DNA from: Desulfovibrio legallii
Lineage (GTDB): Bacteria; Desulfobacterota; Desulfovibrionia; Desulfovibrionales; Desulfovibrionaceae
Direction: 5' to 3'
Length of the DNA stretch: 64,000 bases
NCBI RefSeq assembly: GCF_900102485.1
Contig: NZ_FNBX01000006.1
Location: 87,555-151,554 of the forward strand
The first letter of the stretch is position 1. Each line of letters starts with the position of its first letter. Positions 19,401-27,469 of the stretch are shown here, piece after piece. Position numbers and translations under genes: made by a program. Under the pieces are notes generated by a model, which made no database searches, was not told where the DNA came from, and was given only the letters and a program-made list of their open reading frames with translations.

Positions 19401-20146
19401 TCGCCAACCGCACGGAGGCCTCCCCCCTGGATGCCCTGCCCGACGTGAACCTGGCGGCGGAAGAAAAGGCCTGTACGGATATCCTCAAGCGCAGGCCCAA
19501 TGCCGAGGAATTTGTGCTCTACCTCAACCACCCGGCGGACGCGCTCAAGACCATTCAGTTCCGGGCCAAGTTCGGCGATCCCAACAATCTGCCCCTGCAC
19601 GTCTGGTTTGAGGGGCTCAAGGTGGGGCAGGATCTCTACTTCAACGACAGCAGCGGCAAGCCGCACCATCTGCTGCTGCTGAGCATTTCCGAGCCCGACA
19701 GCACCGGCGTATCCATCTGCCGCTATGTGCTGGACTCGGAATTCATGAGCTGCGAGGTACAGGTGCGCCAGCCCACGGGCGGCGGCGTTAAAAGCACCCT
19801 CATGGCCGACCCGGCCAATAAGTTCCATGTGCCCGCGCCGAGCAACGGCGACCTCTGGGTCATGTATGTGCACCCTGGCGACCTGGTGAAGGCCGGCGAG
19901 GAGCTCTTTAACGTCTCCATCATGAAGCAGGAAAAGGCCGTGCTGGCGCCCGTGGACGGCATTGTCAAACGGGTGCTCAAGACGGCGGACTTCAAGGAGA
20001 ACAAACAGATGGTCTCCGTGCGGGAGGGCGAACTTATCGTGGAGCTGGGGCCGGTGCCGCGCATCTGCCCCAACGAAGCCTGCGGACAGCCCATCCCTAT
20101 GGACAATATTGCCTTTTGCCCGTATTGCGGTTCTCGCATCGGGTAG
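16445..20146 (+). CDS. pyc: Pyruvate carboxylase, one-chain, with C-terminal zinc ribbon
   Basis: 1233 residues from the ATG at 16445; earlier in-frame starts add unlike sequence. It carboxylates pyruvate to oxaloacetate. Order: biotin carboxylase domain (VILVANRGIPARRI, HPGWGFASED, the glycine-rich EGGGGGRGIF ATP loop, EVNTRLQVEHGITE), carboxyltransferase barrel (DTTPRDFTQS, HYHRHYTDG, HGMPGGATSS), and a biotin carrier domain with Lys1161. The biotin site reads SIMKQEK instead of the usual AMKM. After the carrier there is a zinc ribbon, Cys1208/Cys1213/Cys1225/Cys1228, not a normal part of the enzyme. birA lies directly upstream and the PEP-synthase-like gene downstream. Confidence 0.94.
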   Translation: MANKTFAEVQEFLKGKVILVANRGIPARRICRSIRERFDAVAAMTATDVDKTAPAAATAQELVLLGPEPRAYLDIDRIIDKAKQRGVVGIHPGWGFASEDTRFPQRCKEAGITFIGATAEAMNLLGNKVQARQVARKLGIPVVPGSDGAVDVDTARKLIAEIGLPIMLKAEGGGGGRGIFAIHKESELEDAFFKASTMAQASFGNPRLFVEKFLAGVRHIEIQVIADMYGNVFAFDERDCTVQRNHQKLIEITPSPWSGITRNLREKLKDYARRLIKAVGYHSLATVEFLVLPDGTPYLIEVNTRLQVEHGITECRYGIDLVEEQIAVAFGAELRYREENLRPSYCSMQVRINCENPQDNFAPNSGLISRYVSPGGPGVRLDSNISAGYEFPANYDSAGALLIAYAHDWEKTLGIMDRALGEYVIGGIKTTIPFFRQVIKNPLFRQGGINTNFIADHPELMIYTDLAPEGERLSRLVAEISAKGYNPYVQLGQYRSADTPCLGPFEPVLPPISSAVRRQPSPYPQGDRTATLDYIRDSGSVHFTDTTPRDFTQSNSGNRFRLAEDRLIGPYLDNVGYFSIENGGGAHFHVAMMANMTYPFTEAKEWNSFAPKTLKQLLVRSTNVLGYTPQPRNLMRVTGEMICDHYQVVRCFDFLNHVENMRPIAEVVMDRKDVIFEPALSMSWAKGFDVRHYLGVTEAILGMVADIMGKDKKAAARQIILGLKDMGGVCPPRFMKELVGALRKAWPELVLHYHRHYTDGLFVPSCGAAAKAGAHIIDVGLGSAVRAYGQGDVLATMAYIEDELGLTCHLNKNAIRDANFVCKQIMPYYDRYCAPYFQGIDYDVTRHGMPGGATSSSQEGAMKQGYIHLLPYMLKFLEGTRQIVRYHDVTPGSQITWNTAFLAVTGAWKRGGEDEVRYLLEVLQQVTRLPDAELPAEMRKARLAIYRDCNDAFRNLLLGKFGRLPLGFPADWVYQSAFGSDWKNAIANRTEASPLDALPDVNLAAEEKACTDILKRRPNAEEFVLYLNHPADALKTIQFRAKFGDPNNLPLHVWFEGLKVGQDLYFNDSSGKPHHLLLLSISEPDSTGVSICRYVLDSEFMSCEVQVRQPTGGGVKSTLMADPANKFHVPAPSNGDLWVMYVHPGDLVKAGEELFNVSIMKQEKAVLAPVDGIVKRVLKTADFKENKQMVSVREGELIVELGPVPRICPNEACGQPIPMDNIAFCPYCGSRIG

Positions 20147-20327
20147 CGCGCGTGCCGGGCGGCTGCGTCCGGCCCCGCGGCCCGCGGCTGTGCCGCGCGC
20201 GGAGCCTGCACAGCCCCTGTCCCGCCGCAGAGGGTCGCCCGTCAGAGCGACGACTGCAGCGGCGTCTTTGCGGCCTGTAGCGCCGCGGGTTGCCGCGTTG
20301 GACTGCCCGGCAAAGCGTACGCTCTGG

Positions 20328-20356
20328 TGGACAGTCTGGTGTTGTCACGATACAAT
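20328..20356 (+). promoter_or_regulatory. Sigma-70-type promoter of the PEP-synthase-like gene
   Basis: TGGACA (20328-20333), a 17-bp spacer and TACAAT (20351-20356) give a near-consensus promoter about 40 bp before the ATG. The spacing suggests that the gene is expressed independently of pyc, which ends 180 bp upstream. The ATG has a good CGGAGGAAG ribosome site. Confidence 0.65.
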
Positions 20357-20395
20357 TTCACCGGTTGATCGCTGATTCCCAACCCGGAGGAAGTC

Positions 20396-23300
20396 ATGGC
20401 CAAATGTCCCGCCGCCAAACCCGCACAACCCAAACCCAAGACCGCCACATCCGAATCCATCCAGAAAAAGCTGGTGCTGATCGGGGCGGACATCGTACAG
20501 CTTGGGCCTGAAGCGGAGCTGCTTGTTGGTGGTAAAAACTATAATACGGCCCTCATCAGCCAGATTGAGGGCATCCAGGCTCCCCATTTTCGCGCCGTTT
20601 CGTCTCTGGCCTTCCATCGCGTACTGGATGAGACCAAGGTCAACGGCCGGGTGGTGCGCAATGTTGTGGACCGCGAGTACGGCCGCATCGACTGGAACGA
20701 TCCGGAAATCAATCAGGATCCGGACTTTCTGCAGAAATTCGTCCGCCAGCTGGGCAAGCAGATCCACCAGGCCGCCGAGGCCGAAGGCGAGCAATCGCAC
20801 ACCAAGCTGCGCACCTTTATCAATAACGTGGTGGAAGGGTTCGCCACCTCGCCCGAAGGCATCGACCAGCTGCGCAAGCGCTCGGTTATGGTGCAGGCCG
20901 CCATCCTCTCCGTAACCCTGCCGGCCGAGGTGGACGAGGCCGTGCGCGGCGCGTACCGCGCCATCTGCAAGGAAAATGAGGACGACATGACCCCCGTGGC
21001 CGTGCGCTCCTCGGCGGCGGGCGAAGACTCCCGCAAAAAGGCTTTTGCCGGCCTGCAGGACACCTACCTGAATATGGTGGGCGAGGATAAAGTGGTGGAA
21101 GCCTATCATTGGGACTGTTCCTCCGCCTACAACCTGCGCTCCATGACCTACCGGCGGGAAGCCATCCTCGACGCCCTGGCCAAGGCCGAAGAAACGGGCG
21201 ACGAATCCATCGCCGCCGCGGCCAAGGAAGAATGGGCCATTGAACATACCTCCCTTTCCGTCTGCATGATGCAGATGATCAATCCCGTTATCTCCGGCAC
21301 GGCCTTTTCCGCCGATACGGCCACGGGCTGTCGGGGCACGGACCGCAAAGACCTGGTCAGCATCGACGCCAGCTACGGCCTGGGCGAGGCCGTGGTGGGC
21401 GGCAAGGTCACGCCCGACAAGCTCTACGTCTTTCAGCGCGACGACGGCGGCGAAGTGGTCATCCGGCAGATGGGCTGCAAGGACATGCGCATTGTCTACG
21501 ACGAGCGCGGTGGCACCAGGGAGGAGAAGATCTCCGAGCTGGAAGCCCTGCGCTGGGCCCTTTCCCTGAGCCAGGCAGAGCGCGTGGCCGAGGGCGTGCG
21601 CGCCGTGAGCAAGGCTTACGGCGGCATCATCATGGATACGGAATTCTGCATCGACGCCAAGGACCGCCTCTGGTTCGTCCAGGCCCGGCCCGAAACCCGC
21701 TGGAACGAGGATCTGGAGCTGCACCCCAGCACCATCTTCATGCGCCGGCGTGAAGTGGACGCCAAGGCCGCGGCCGAGGCCGAAGTGCTGGTGGAAGGCA
21801 ACGGCGCCTCCCGCGGGGCGGGGCAGGGCACGGTGCGCTTTTTGCGCTCCGCCCTGGAGCTGAACAAAATCGCCAAGGGCGACGTGCTGGCCGCCGAACG
21901 CACGGATCCGGACATGGTGCCGGGCATGCGGGTGGCTTCGGCCATCATGGCCGATGTGGGCGGCGATACGAGCCACGCGGCCATCACCTCGCGTGAGCTG
22001 GGCATCCCCGCCGTCATCGGCATCCAGCGGCTGGACGTGCTGCGCGCCCTGGACGGGGTGGAAGTGACCGTGGACGGCACGCGCGGCCGGGTGTTCCGCG
22101 GCCTTTTGCCCTTGCACCAGGTGGGCGGCGAAATGGACGTGGCCAAGCTGCCTCTCACCAAGACCAAGGTGGGCCTGGTGCTGGCCGACGTGGGCCAGGC
22201 CCTTTTTCTCTCGCGTTTGCGCAACTTCCCGCAGTTTGAAGTGGGCCTTCTGCGCGCCGAATTCATGCTGGGCAACATCGGCGTGCATCCGCAGGCTCTG
22301 GAAGCCTTTGACAAGGGCGAGCTGGAAGGCGTGGTGCAGACCAAGCTCAAAGAGCTGGAAAACCGCCTTTCCAAAGTACTGCGTGAGCAGATGGCCAACG
22401 GCCTTATCGTCTTCAATTTCAACCTGCGCGAATATGTGGGCGAGGTGACCGGGCTGGCCGCCGAGGTGGACGCTCTGGCCGACGCCGACAAAAGCCTCAG
22501 CGCCGAAGAAGTGCTTCTGCAGCACCGCAAGATGCGCGAGCTGGACCATAAAATTGACCAGCACATGGAGCTGGCCTCCCGCCGCATTGAGGTGCTCAAA
22601 ACTTCGCCGGAGCTGGCCGAGCATGTGCGCATCATCATGGGCTATGACGACGAGCTGGCCCTGAGCAACCCTGCGGACCCGGAAGGCGCCAAGCGCGCCG
22701 CCGAAATCGAGGCCGCCGTGGAAGCCCATGTGCGCCGCATTGAGAACCTCCCCGCCGTGGTTCGCCTGCGGGACAACATCCAGCACCTGCGGGAAGAAGT
22801 GGGCCTGCGCACCGGCCTCAAAAAAGAAATGGACGACGTGCGCAACCTGCCGGAAAAAATCCGCAGCCTCATCAAATCGCGCGGCTTCCGTACGGGCAAG
22901 GAGCACTATGTGCAGACCCTGGCCCAAAACCTGGCCCTCTTTGCCATGGCCTTTTACGGCAAGCCCATCACCTACCGCACCACGGACTTCAAGAGCAACG
23001 AATACCGCAACCTGCTCGGCGGCAACCTCTTTGAGCATGTGGAAGACAACCCCATGCTGGGCTACCGCGGCGTCTCGCGCAATATCCACGACTGGGAAAT
23101 CGAGGCCTTCAAGCTGGCGCGCGGCGTCTACGGCGGCAACAACCTGCGGCTCATGCTGCCCTTTGTGCGCACCCTGGAGGAAGCCCGCTCCATGCGCAGC
23201 TACCTGGAGCAGGTGCACAAGCTCAAAAGCGGGCAGGACGGGCTCAAGATCATCCTCATGTCTGAGCTGCCTTCCAACGCCATTCTGGCCAAGCAGTTCA

Positions 23301-23971
23301 TTTCGGAGTTTGACGGCTTCTCCATCGGCTCCAACGACATGACCCAGATGGTTCTGGCCACGGACCGCGACAACGCCCGCTTGTCCCACATCTACGACGA
23401 GGAAGACCCCGCCGTGGTCTGGGCTATCCTGGTGAGCATCTTCACCGGCCAGAAGTACGGCAAAAAGGTAGGCTTCTGCGGTCAGGGCGTTTCCAACAGC
23501 GTCATCCTGCGCGGCCTTGTGGCCATTGCGGGCATCACCTCCGCCTCTGTGGTGCCGGATACCTACTACCAGACCGTGTTCGACATCGCCGCGGTGGAAG
23601 GGGAGAACCTTCCCGCTTCCCAACTGGGAACCTGGCTCGGCCAGCAGCACCACAAGCGTCTGGCCGACCTCATGGAGCGCAACGGCTACGGGCACATCCT
23701 CAAAAAATACAAGGAACCCCAGGATATTCAGGAATGGTACGAGGGCGAGCTGCAACGCCGCCACGAGCAGTTCCGCGAACACCTGGACACGCCCAAGGAA
23801 GACTTCTACCGCGCTGAGCTCCAGGGCTTCCGCTCCACCTTCCACAAGCCGGTCATCTACGCCACCTGGAACTGGGACGAAACTGTGCTGGACGCCCTGC
23901 ACCATTCCGGCTTTGCCGACTTTGAGGCGCAGGCCAAGGCGCTGGAAATATCGCGACAGTTGAACGGATAA
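20396..23971 (+). CDS. ppsA: PEP synthase-like PEP/pyruvate-binding enzyme, extra-long
   Basis: 1191 residues against ~790 for E. coli PpsA. It has the N-terminal ATP-grasp-like pyruvate/ATP domain (VRSSAAGEDSRKKAFAG), the swivelling phosphohistidine domain with His527 in GGDTSHAAITSRELG, and the PEP-binding barrel with LLRAEFML, SELPSNAILA, GSNDMTQMVLATDRD and the acid/base Cys1028 in GFCGQG. About 230 residues (roughly 640-870) split the barrel: a helical, charged insert with no motif I know. The N-terminus is Lys/Pro-rich. Conversion of pyruvate to PEP is inferred from family; with pyc it would supply gluconeogenic intermediates. The symbol is provisional. Confidence 0.82.
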   Translation: MAKCPAAKPAQPKPKTATSESIQKKLVLIGADIVQLGPEAELLVGGKNYNTALISQIEGIQAPHFRAVSSLAFHRVLDETKVNGRVVRNVVDREYGRIDWNDPEINQDPDFLQKFVRQLGKQIHQAAEAEGEQSHTKLRTFINNVVEGFATSPEGIDQLRKRSVMVQAAILSVTLPAEVDEAVRGAYRAICKENEDDMTPVAVRSSAAGEDSRKKAFAGLQDTYLNMVGEDKVVEAYHWDCSSAYNLRSMTYRREAILDALAKAEETGDESIAAAAKEEWAIEHTSLSVCMMQMINPVISGTAFSADTATGCRGTDRKDLVSIDASYGLGEAVVGGKVTPDKLYVFQRDDGGEVVIRQMGCKDMRIVYDERGGTREEKISELEALRWALSLSQAERVAEGVRAVSKAYGGIIMDTEFCIDAKDRLWFVQARPETRWNEDLELHPSTIFMRRREVDAKAAAEAEVLVEGNGASRGAGQGTVRFLRSALELNKIAKGDVLAAERTDPDMVPGMRVASAIMADVGGDTSHAAITSRELGIPAVIGIQRLDVLRALDGVEVTVDGTRGRVFRGLLPLHQVGGEMDVAKLPLTKTKVGLVLADVGQALFLSRLRNFPQFEVGLLRAEFMLGNIGVHPQALEAFDKGELEGVVQTKLKELENRLSKVLREQMANGLIVFNFNLREYVGEVTGLAAEVDALADADKSLSAEEVLLQHRKMRELDHKIDQHMELASRRIEVLKTSPELAEHVRIIMGYDDELALSNPADPEGAKRAAEIEAAVEAHVRRIENLPAVVRLRDNIQHLREEVGLRTGLKKEMDDVRNLPEKIRSLIKSRGFRTGKEHYVQTLAQNLALFAMAFYGKPITYRTTDFKSNEYRNLLGGNLFEHVEDNPMLGYRGVSRNIHDWEIEAFKLARGVYGGNNLRLMLPFVRTLEEARSMRSYLEQVHKLKSGQDGLKIILMSELPSNAILAKQFISEFDGFSIGSNDMTQMVLATDRDNARLSHIYDEEDPAVVWAILVSIFTGQKYGKKVGFCGQGVSNSVILRGLVAIAGITSASVVPDTYYQTVFDIAAVEGENLPASQLGTWLGQQHHKRLADLMERNGYGHILKKYKEPQDIQEWYEGELQRRHEQFREHLDTPKEDFYRAELQGFRSTFHKPVIYATWNWDETVLDALHHSGFADFEAQAKALEISRQLNG

Positions 23972-23992
23972 AAGTGTCGGAACCGTGTTGAA

Positions 23993-24031
23993 CAAGAAAG
24001 GGAGCTTCCTGCGGGGGGCTCCCTTTCCTTG
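23993..24031 (+). terminator. Probable terminator after the PEP-synthase-like gene
   Basis: A 9-bp stem AAAGGGAGC/GCTCCCTTT is extended by CAAG/CTTG across a bulge. The T-run after it is short, so efficiency is uncertain. Confidence 0.55.
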
Positions 24032-24175
24032 TTGGGCCGCCGTGCCCTTTTGCGCCTGCCGCCCAAGTGACCCACTGCTCCCGGTACAGCGCAGGCGGCT
24101 TTGCTTGCCCTTTGGCCGGGTTTGGGCCACAATCCCTCCTGCTTCCACCGTCGCGCACACCAACCGGAGGGCCGG

Positions 24176-25456
24176 GTGAAGCCTTTTTTGACCTTACAAT
24201 CCGTTGAATCCGTCCTTGAGCATATCCGGTCCTTTCCTGTTCTAGAGGAAGAGGCCGTCCCGCTGGATGCGGCCCTGGGGCGCCGTCTGGCCGGGTCTTT
24301 TGCGGCCCCGGAAGCGCTGCCGGGTTTTGACCGCGCCACCGTGGACGGCTTTGCCGTGCGCGCGCGGGATGTGTTCGGCGCGCAGGAGGGCAGCCCCGCC
24401 CTGGTAGAATGCGTGGCGGACTGCCCCATGGGCGTTGTGCCGGAGGTGGTTCTGCAGGAGGGCCAGGCCGCGCGCATCCTGACTGGCGGCATGCTGCCGC
24501 AGGGCGCGGACTGCGCGGTGATGGTGGAATATTCCCGCCCGGCCGGAGGCAATCTGGTGGAATTAACCCGCAGCCAGGCCCCGGGCGACAACGTCATCCT
24601 GCGCGACGACGACGCCGCGGCCGGCGATGTGCTGCTGCAGGCCGGGCAGCGCCTGCGGCCCCAGGATCTGGGCCTGCTGGCGGCCTTCGGCGTCAGCGGG
24701 GTGGGCGTGCGGCGGCGGCCGCGCGTGGCGGTGCTTTCCACCGGGGACGAAGTTGTCCCCAGTGCGGAGACGCCCCCGCCCGGCAAGGTTCGCGACGTCA
24801 ACGCCCACAGCATTGCAGCCCTCTGCCGCGAGGCCGGAGCCGACGCCCTGCGGGCCGGGCTGGTGCGGGACGACGCCCAGGCCCTGCAGGCGGCCGTGGC
24901 ACGCCTGGCGCAGGAATACGATGTGGTGGCGGTTTCCGGCGGTTCTTCCGCGGGCATGCGCGACCACACGGTGGAAATTTTCGCCTCCCTGCCGCAGGCA
25001 AGCCTGCTGGTGCACGGGGCGGCCATCAGCCCCGGCAAGCCGTTTATTCTGGCCAGATCTGTTATGGCTGGCCGCGTGGTCGCTCTGGTGGGCCTGCCTG
25101 GCCACACCACCAGCGCGCTCATCTGCGCCCGCGTTTTTTTGGCCCCCCTGCTGGCCCATCTGCAGGGCGGGGCCGTGCCGGAAACGCCCGCAGCGCTCCC
25201 GGCCGTGCTGGTTCGCTCCGTAGCTTCCGCGCAGGGAAGGCGCGACTACCTGCGCGTCAGGCTGCGCGCCCTGTGCGGCGCGGAGCAGGAGCGGGCAGCC
25301 GTTGCTGGTCTGCGGCCTCGCTACGCGGCGGAACCCATCATGGGCGCTTCCGGGCTTATTTCCGGCATGGCCGCCGCGGACGGCCTGCTGGTCTGCCCGG
25401 AAAACCGGGAGGGTTACGACGCCGGCGAGCTGGTCATGGTGGAGCTTTTTCGCTGA
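24176..25456 (+). CDS. moeA: Molybdopterin molybdenumtransferase MoeA
   Basis: 426 residues from a GTG start at 24176 with GGAGG five bases upstream. MoeA inserts molybdate (or tungstate) into adenylylated molybdopterin. The substrate-binding block FDRATVDGFAVRA, LTGGMLPQGADCAVM, the VLSTGDEV and KVRDVNAHSIAALC segments and the catalytic SGGSSAGMRD are all present, plus the C-terminal domain IV with SGLISGMAAADGLL. Length is normal. A second MoeA-type gene follows 39 bp later; the pair probably specialises for different metals or steps, as suggested by the tungsten genes opposite. Confidence 0.93.
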   Translation: MKPFLTLQSVESVLEHIRSFPVLEEEAVPLDAALGRRLAGSFAAPEALPGFDRATVDGFAVRARDVFGAQEGSPALVECVADCPMGVVPEVVLQEGQAARILTGGMLPQGADCAVMVEYSRPAGGNLVELTRSQAPGDNVILRDDDAAAGDVLLQAGQRLRPQDLGLLAAFGVSGVGVRRRPRVAVLSTGDEVVPSAETPPPGKVRDVNAHSIAALCREAGADALRAGLVRDDAQALQAAVARLAQEYDVVAVSGGSSAGMRDHTVEIFASLPQASLLVHGAAISPGKPFILARSVMAGRVVALVGLPGHTTSALICARVFLAPLLAHLQGGAVPETPAALPAVLVRSVASAQGRRDYLRVRLRALCGAEQERAAVAGLRPRYAAEPIMGASGLISGMAAADGLLVCPENREGYDAGELVMVELFR

Positions 25457-25495
25457 AACACGCCCCGCGGGGCATACGCGCATGGAGAAACTGCC

Positions 25496-27469
25496 TTGAA
25501 GCGCACAACATATCTGACCCTTCTGCCGCCGGAAGAGGCCCGCGCCCGCTGGTTCAAAGACCTTGACGCCGCAGCCTTCACCCTGGGCGAAGAGCAGGCG
25601 CCCCTGACCAAGGCGCTGCGGCGCGTGCTCAGCCGCCCCGTGGCGGCCCTGCGGTCTTCCCCGGCTTTTCACGGGGCGGCTATGGACGGCATTGCCGTCC
25701 ATGCCGAAGACACCTTCAGCGCTTCAGCCCGCAAGCCCCTGCGGCTCAAAATCGGCGCGGAAGCCCACTGGATCAATACGGGCCGCCCCCTGCCCCAGGG
25801 CTGCAACGCCGTGGTCATGATGGAGCACGTCCACCTTGAATGCGTTCAGGGGCCGCACGCGGAAGAGCAGTGGGCCGTCATCGAAAAAGCGGCCTTTCCC
25901 TGGCAGCATGTGCGCAAGATGGGCGAGGACATGGTGGCTACAGAAATCATCCTGCCGCCGGGCACCTCTCTTGGCCCTTACGACCTTGGGGCTCTGGCCG
26001 CGGGCGGGGTTCTGGATGTGCCCGTTTTTCGGCGGCCGTGGGTTTCCATTATTCCCAGCGGTTCGGAGATCGTGCCCCTGGCGGAGGCCCGCGAAGAGGA
26101 CCTGCGCGCGGGACGGGCGCTGCCGGAATTCAACTCGTTGATTTTTTCCGCCATGATAGCCGAAGCCGGGGGCGAAGCTGCCGTTCTGCCTGTGGTTCCG
26201 GATGAGCCCGCCGCCATCCGGGACGCCGTGGCCGCGGCCCTGGAAACGGCGGATCTGGTCATCCTCAATGCCGGTTCTTCGGCGGGCAGCCACGATTTTA
26301 CGGCGCATGTGCTGGAGGGCATGGGCACGGTGACGGCCCATGGCGTTGCCGTCATGCCGGGCAAGCCCACGGTGCTGGCCGTGGCGGGCGGTAAACCCGT
26401 GATCGGCGTGCCGGGGTATCCGGTTTCCGCGGGCATTGCTATGGAAGAGTTTGTGCTGCCCCTGCTCGCCCTGTGGCAGCGGCGTTGCCCTCCTGAGCGG
26501 GAAAAGATCCGCGCCGTGCCCTGCAACCCCCTGCCTTCCCGGCCTGGCATGGAAGAGCGGCTGCGGGTCAAGCTGGGCTGCGTGGGGGATACGGTGGTGG
26601 CCGTGCCCCTGGCGCGCGGCGCGGGCGCTGTTACCAGCCTCAGCCGTGCGGACGGCATTGTCCGCATCCCCCGCGACAGCGAAGGCTGCAACGCCGGGGA
26701 GCCCGTGGAGGTGGAGCTGCTGCGGCCGCACGCTGCCCTGGCCGGGGCGCTGCTGGCCATAGGCAGCCACGACAACACGCTGGACCTGCTGGACAGCCTG
26801 CTGCGCAAAGCGCACCCGCAGTTCCGGCTGACGTCCGCCCATGTGGGTTCGCTGGGCGGCCTCATGGCCCTGAAGCGCGGCCAGTGCCACCTGGCGGGCA
26901 GCCACCTGCTGGACCCGGCCAGCGGCGTGTACAACCGCAAAGCTATTGAAGACAACCTGGACGAACCGGTAGTGCTGCTGCGGCTTGTGGACAGGGAGCA
27001 GGGCCTTCTCACCGCGCCCGGCAACCCGCTGGGCATTGCGGGTATAGAAGATCTGGCCCGTCCGGGGGTGCGCTTCGTTAACCGGCAGCGCGGCAGCGGC
27101 ACCCGCGTGCTGCTCGACTACCGACTGGAGCGCCTGGGCCTGGCGCCGGGCAGAATTTCCGGATACTGCGACGAGGAGTATACCCACATGAATGTGGCCG
27201 CGGCCGTGCTTTCGGGCCGGGCGGACGCCGGTCTGGCCGTGCGGGCCGCCGCCAACGCCCTGGGCCTGCCCTTTATCCCGGTGGGGGTGGAAGAATACGA
27301 TCTGGTCATTCCCCGCCGTTTTTTTGCGGGGGACGCAGTGCAGGCCCTGCTGGAGGTCATTCGCGGCGCGGCCTTCCGGCAGGCAGTGGAGCGCATGGGC
27401 GGCTACGGTACGGAAAAGACCGGGCAGATTGTTTGGGAGTATGCGGGAAAGCGGGCCGGGCTAAGCTGA
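25496..27469 (+). CDS. MoeA fused to a periplasmic-binding-protein-like domain
   Basis: 657 residues from a TTG start at 25496, with GGAG eight bases upstream; no in-frame ATG fits the conserved N-terminus. Residues 1 to ~410 are a MoeA module (FHGAAMDGIAVHA, NAGSSAGSHDF, GVPGYPVSAG). Residues ~415-657 are a PBP-like domain of the type found in molybdate sensors: LLAIGSHDNTLDLL, GQCHLAGSHLLDP, RQRGSGTRVLLDY and GRADAGLAVRAAA. Such fusions are known in anaerobes; the domain may bind oxyanion or a cofactor intermediate. The gene converges on thiF and the two 3' ends overlap by 9 bp. Confidence 0.88.
   Translation: MKRTTYLTLLPPEEARARWFKDLDAAAFTLGEEQAPLTKALRRVLSRPVAALRSSPAFHGAAMDGIAVHAEDTFSASARKPLRLKIGAEAHWINTGRPLPQGCNAVVMMEHVHLECVQGPHAEEQWAVIEKAAFPWQHVRKMGEDMVATEIILPPGTSLGPYDLGALAAGGVLDVPVFRRPWVSIIPSGSEIVPLAEAREEDLRAGRALPEFNSLIFSAMIAEAGGEAAVLPVVPDEPAAIRDAVAAALETADLVILNAGSSAGSHDFTAHVLEGMGTVTAHGVAVMPGKPTVLAVAGGKPVIGVPGYPVSAGIAMEEFVLPLLALWQRRCPPEREKIRAVPCNPLPSRPGMEERLRVKLGCVGDTVVAVPLARGAGAVTSLSRADGIVRIPRDSEGCNAGEPVEVELLRPHAALAGALLAIGSHDNTLDLLDSLLRKAHPQFRLTSAHVGSLGGLMALKRGQCHLAGSHLLDPASGVYNRKAIEDNLDEPVVLLRLVDREQGLLTAPGNPLGIAGIEDLARPGVRFVNRQRGSGTRVLLDYRLERLGLAPGRISGYCDEEYTHMNVAAAVLSGRADAGLAVRAAANALGLPFIPVGVEEYDLVIPRRFFAGDAVQALLEVIRGAAFRQAVERMGGYGTEKTGQIVWEYAGKRAGLS

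Noticed and set aside
20345..24163. A 1272-codon open frame antisense to the PEP-synthase-like gene, and other long antisense frames (155-1933 plus, 17549-19873 minus).
   Set aside because: They mirror highly conserved enzymes, are rich in His/Ala/Gly/Val in the way of GC-rich shadow frames, and lack ribosome sites and recognisable motifs.
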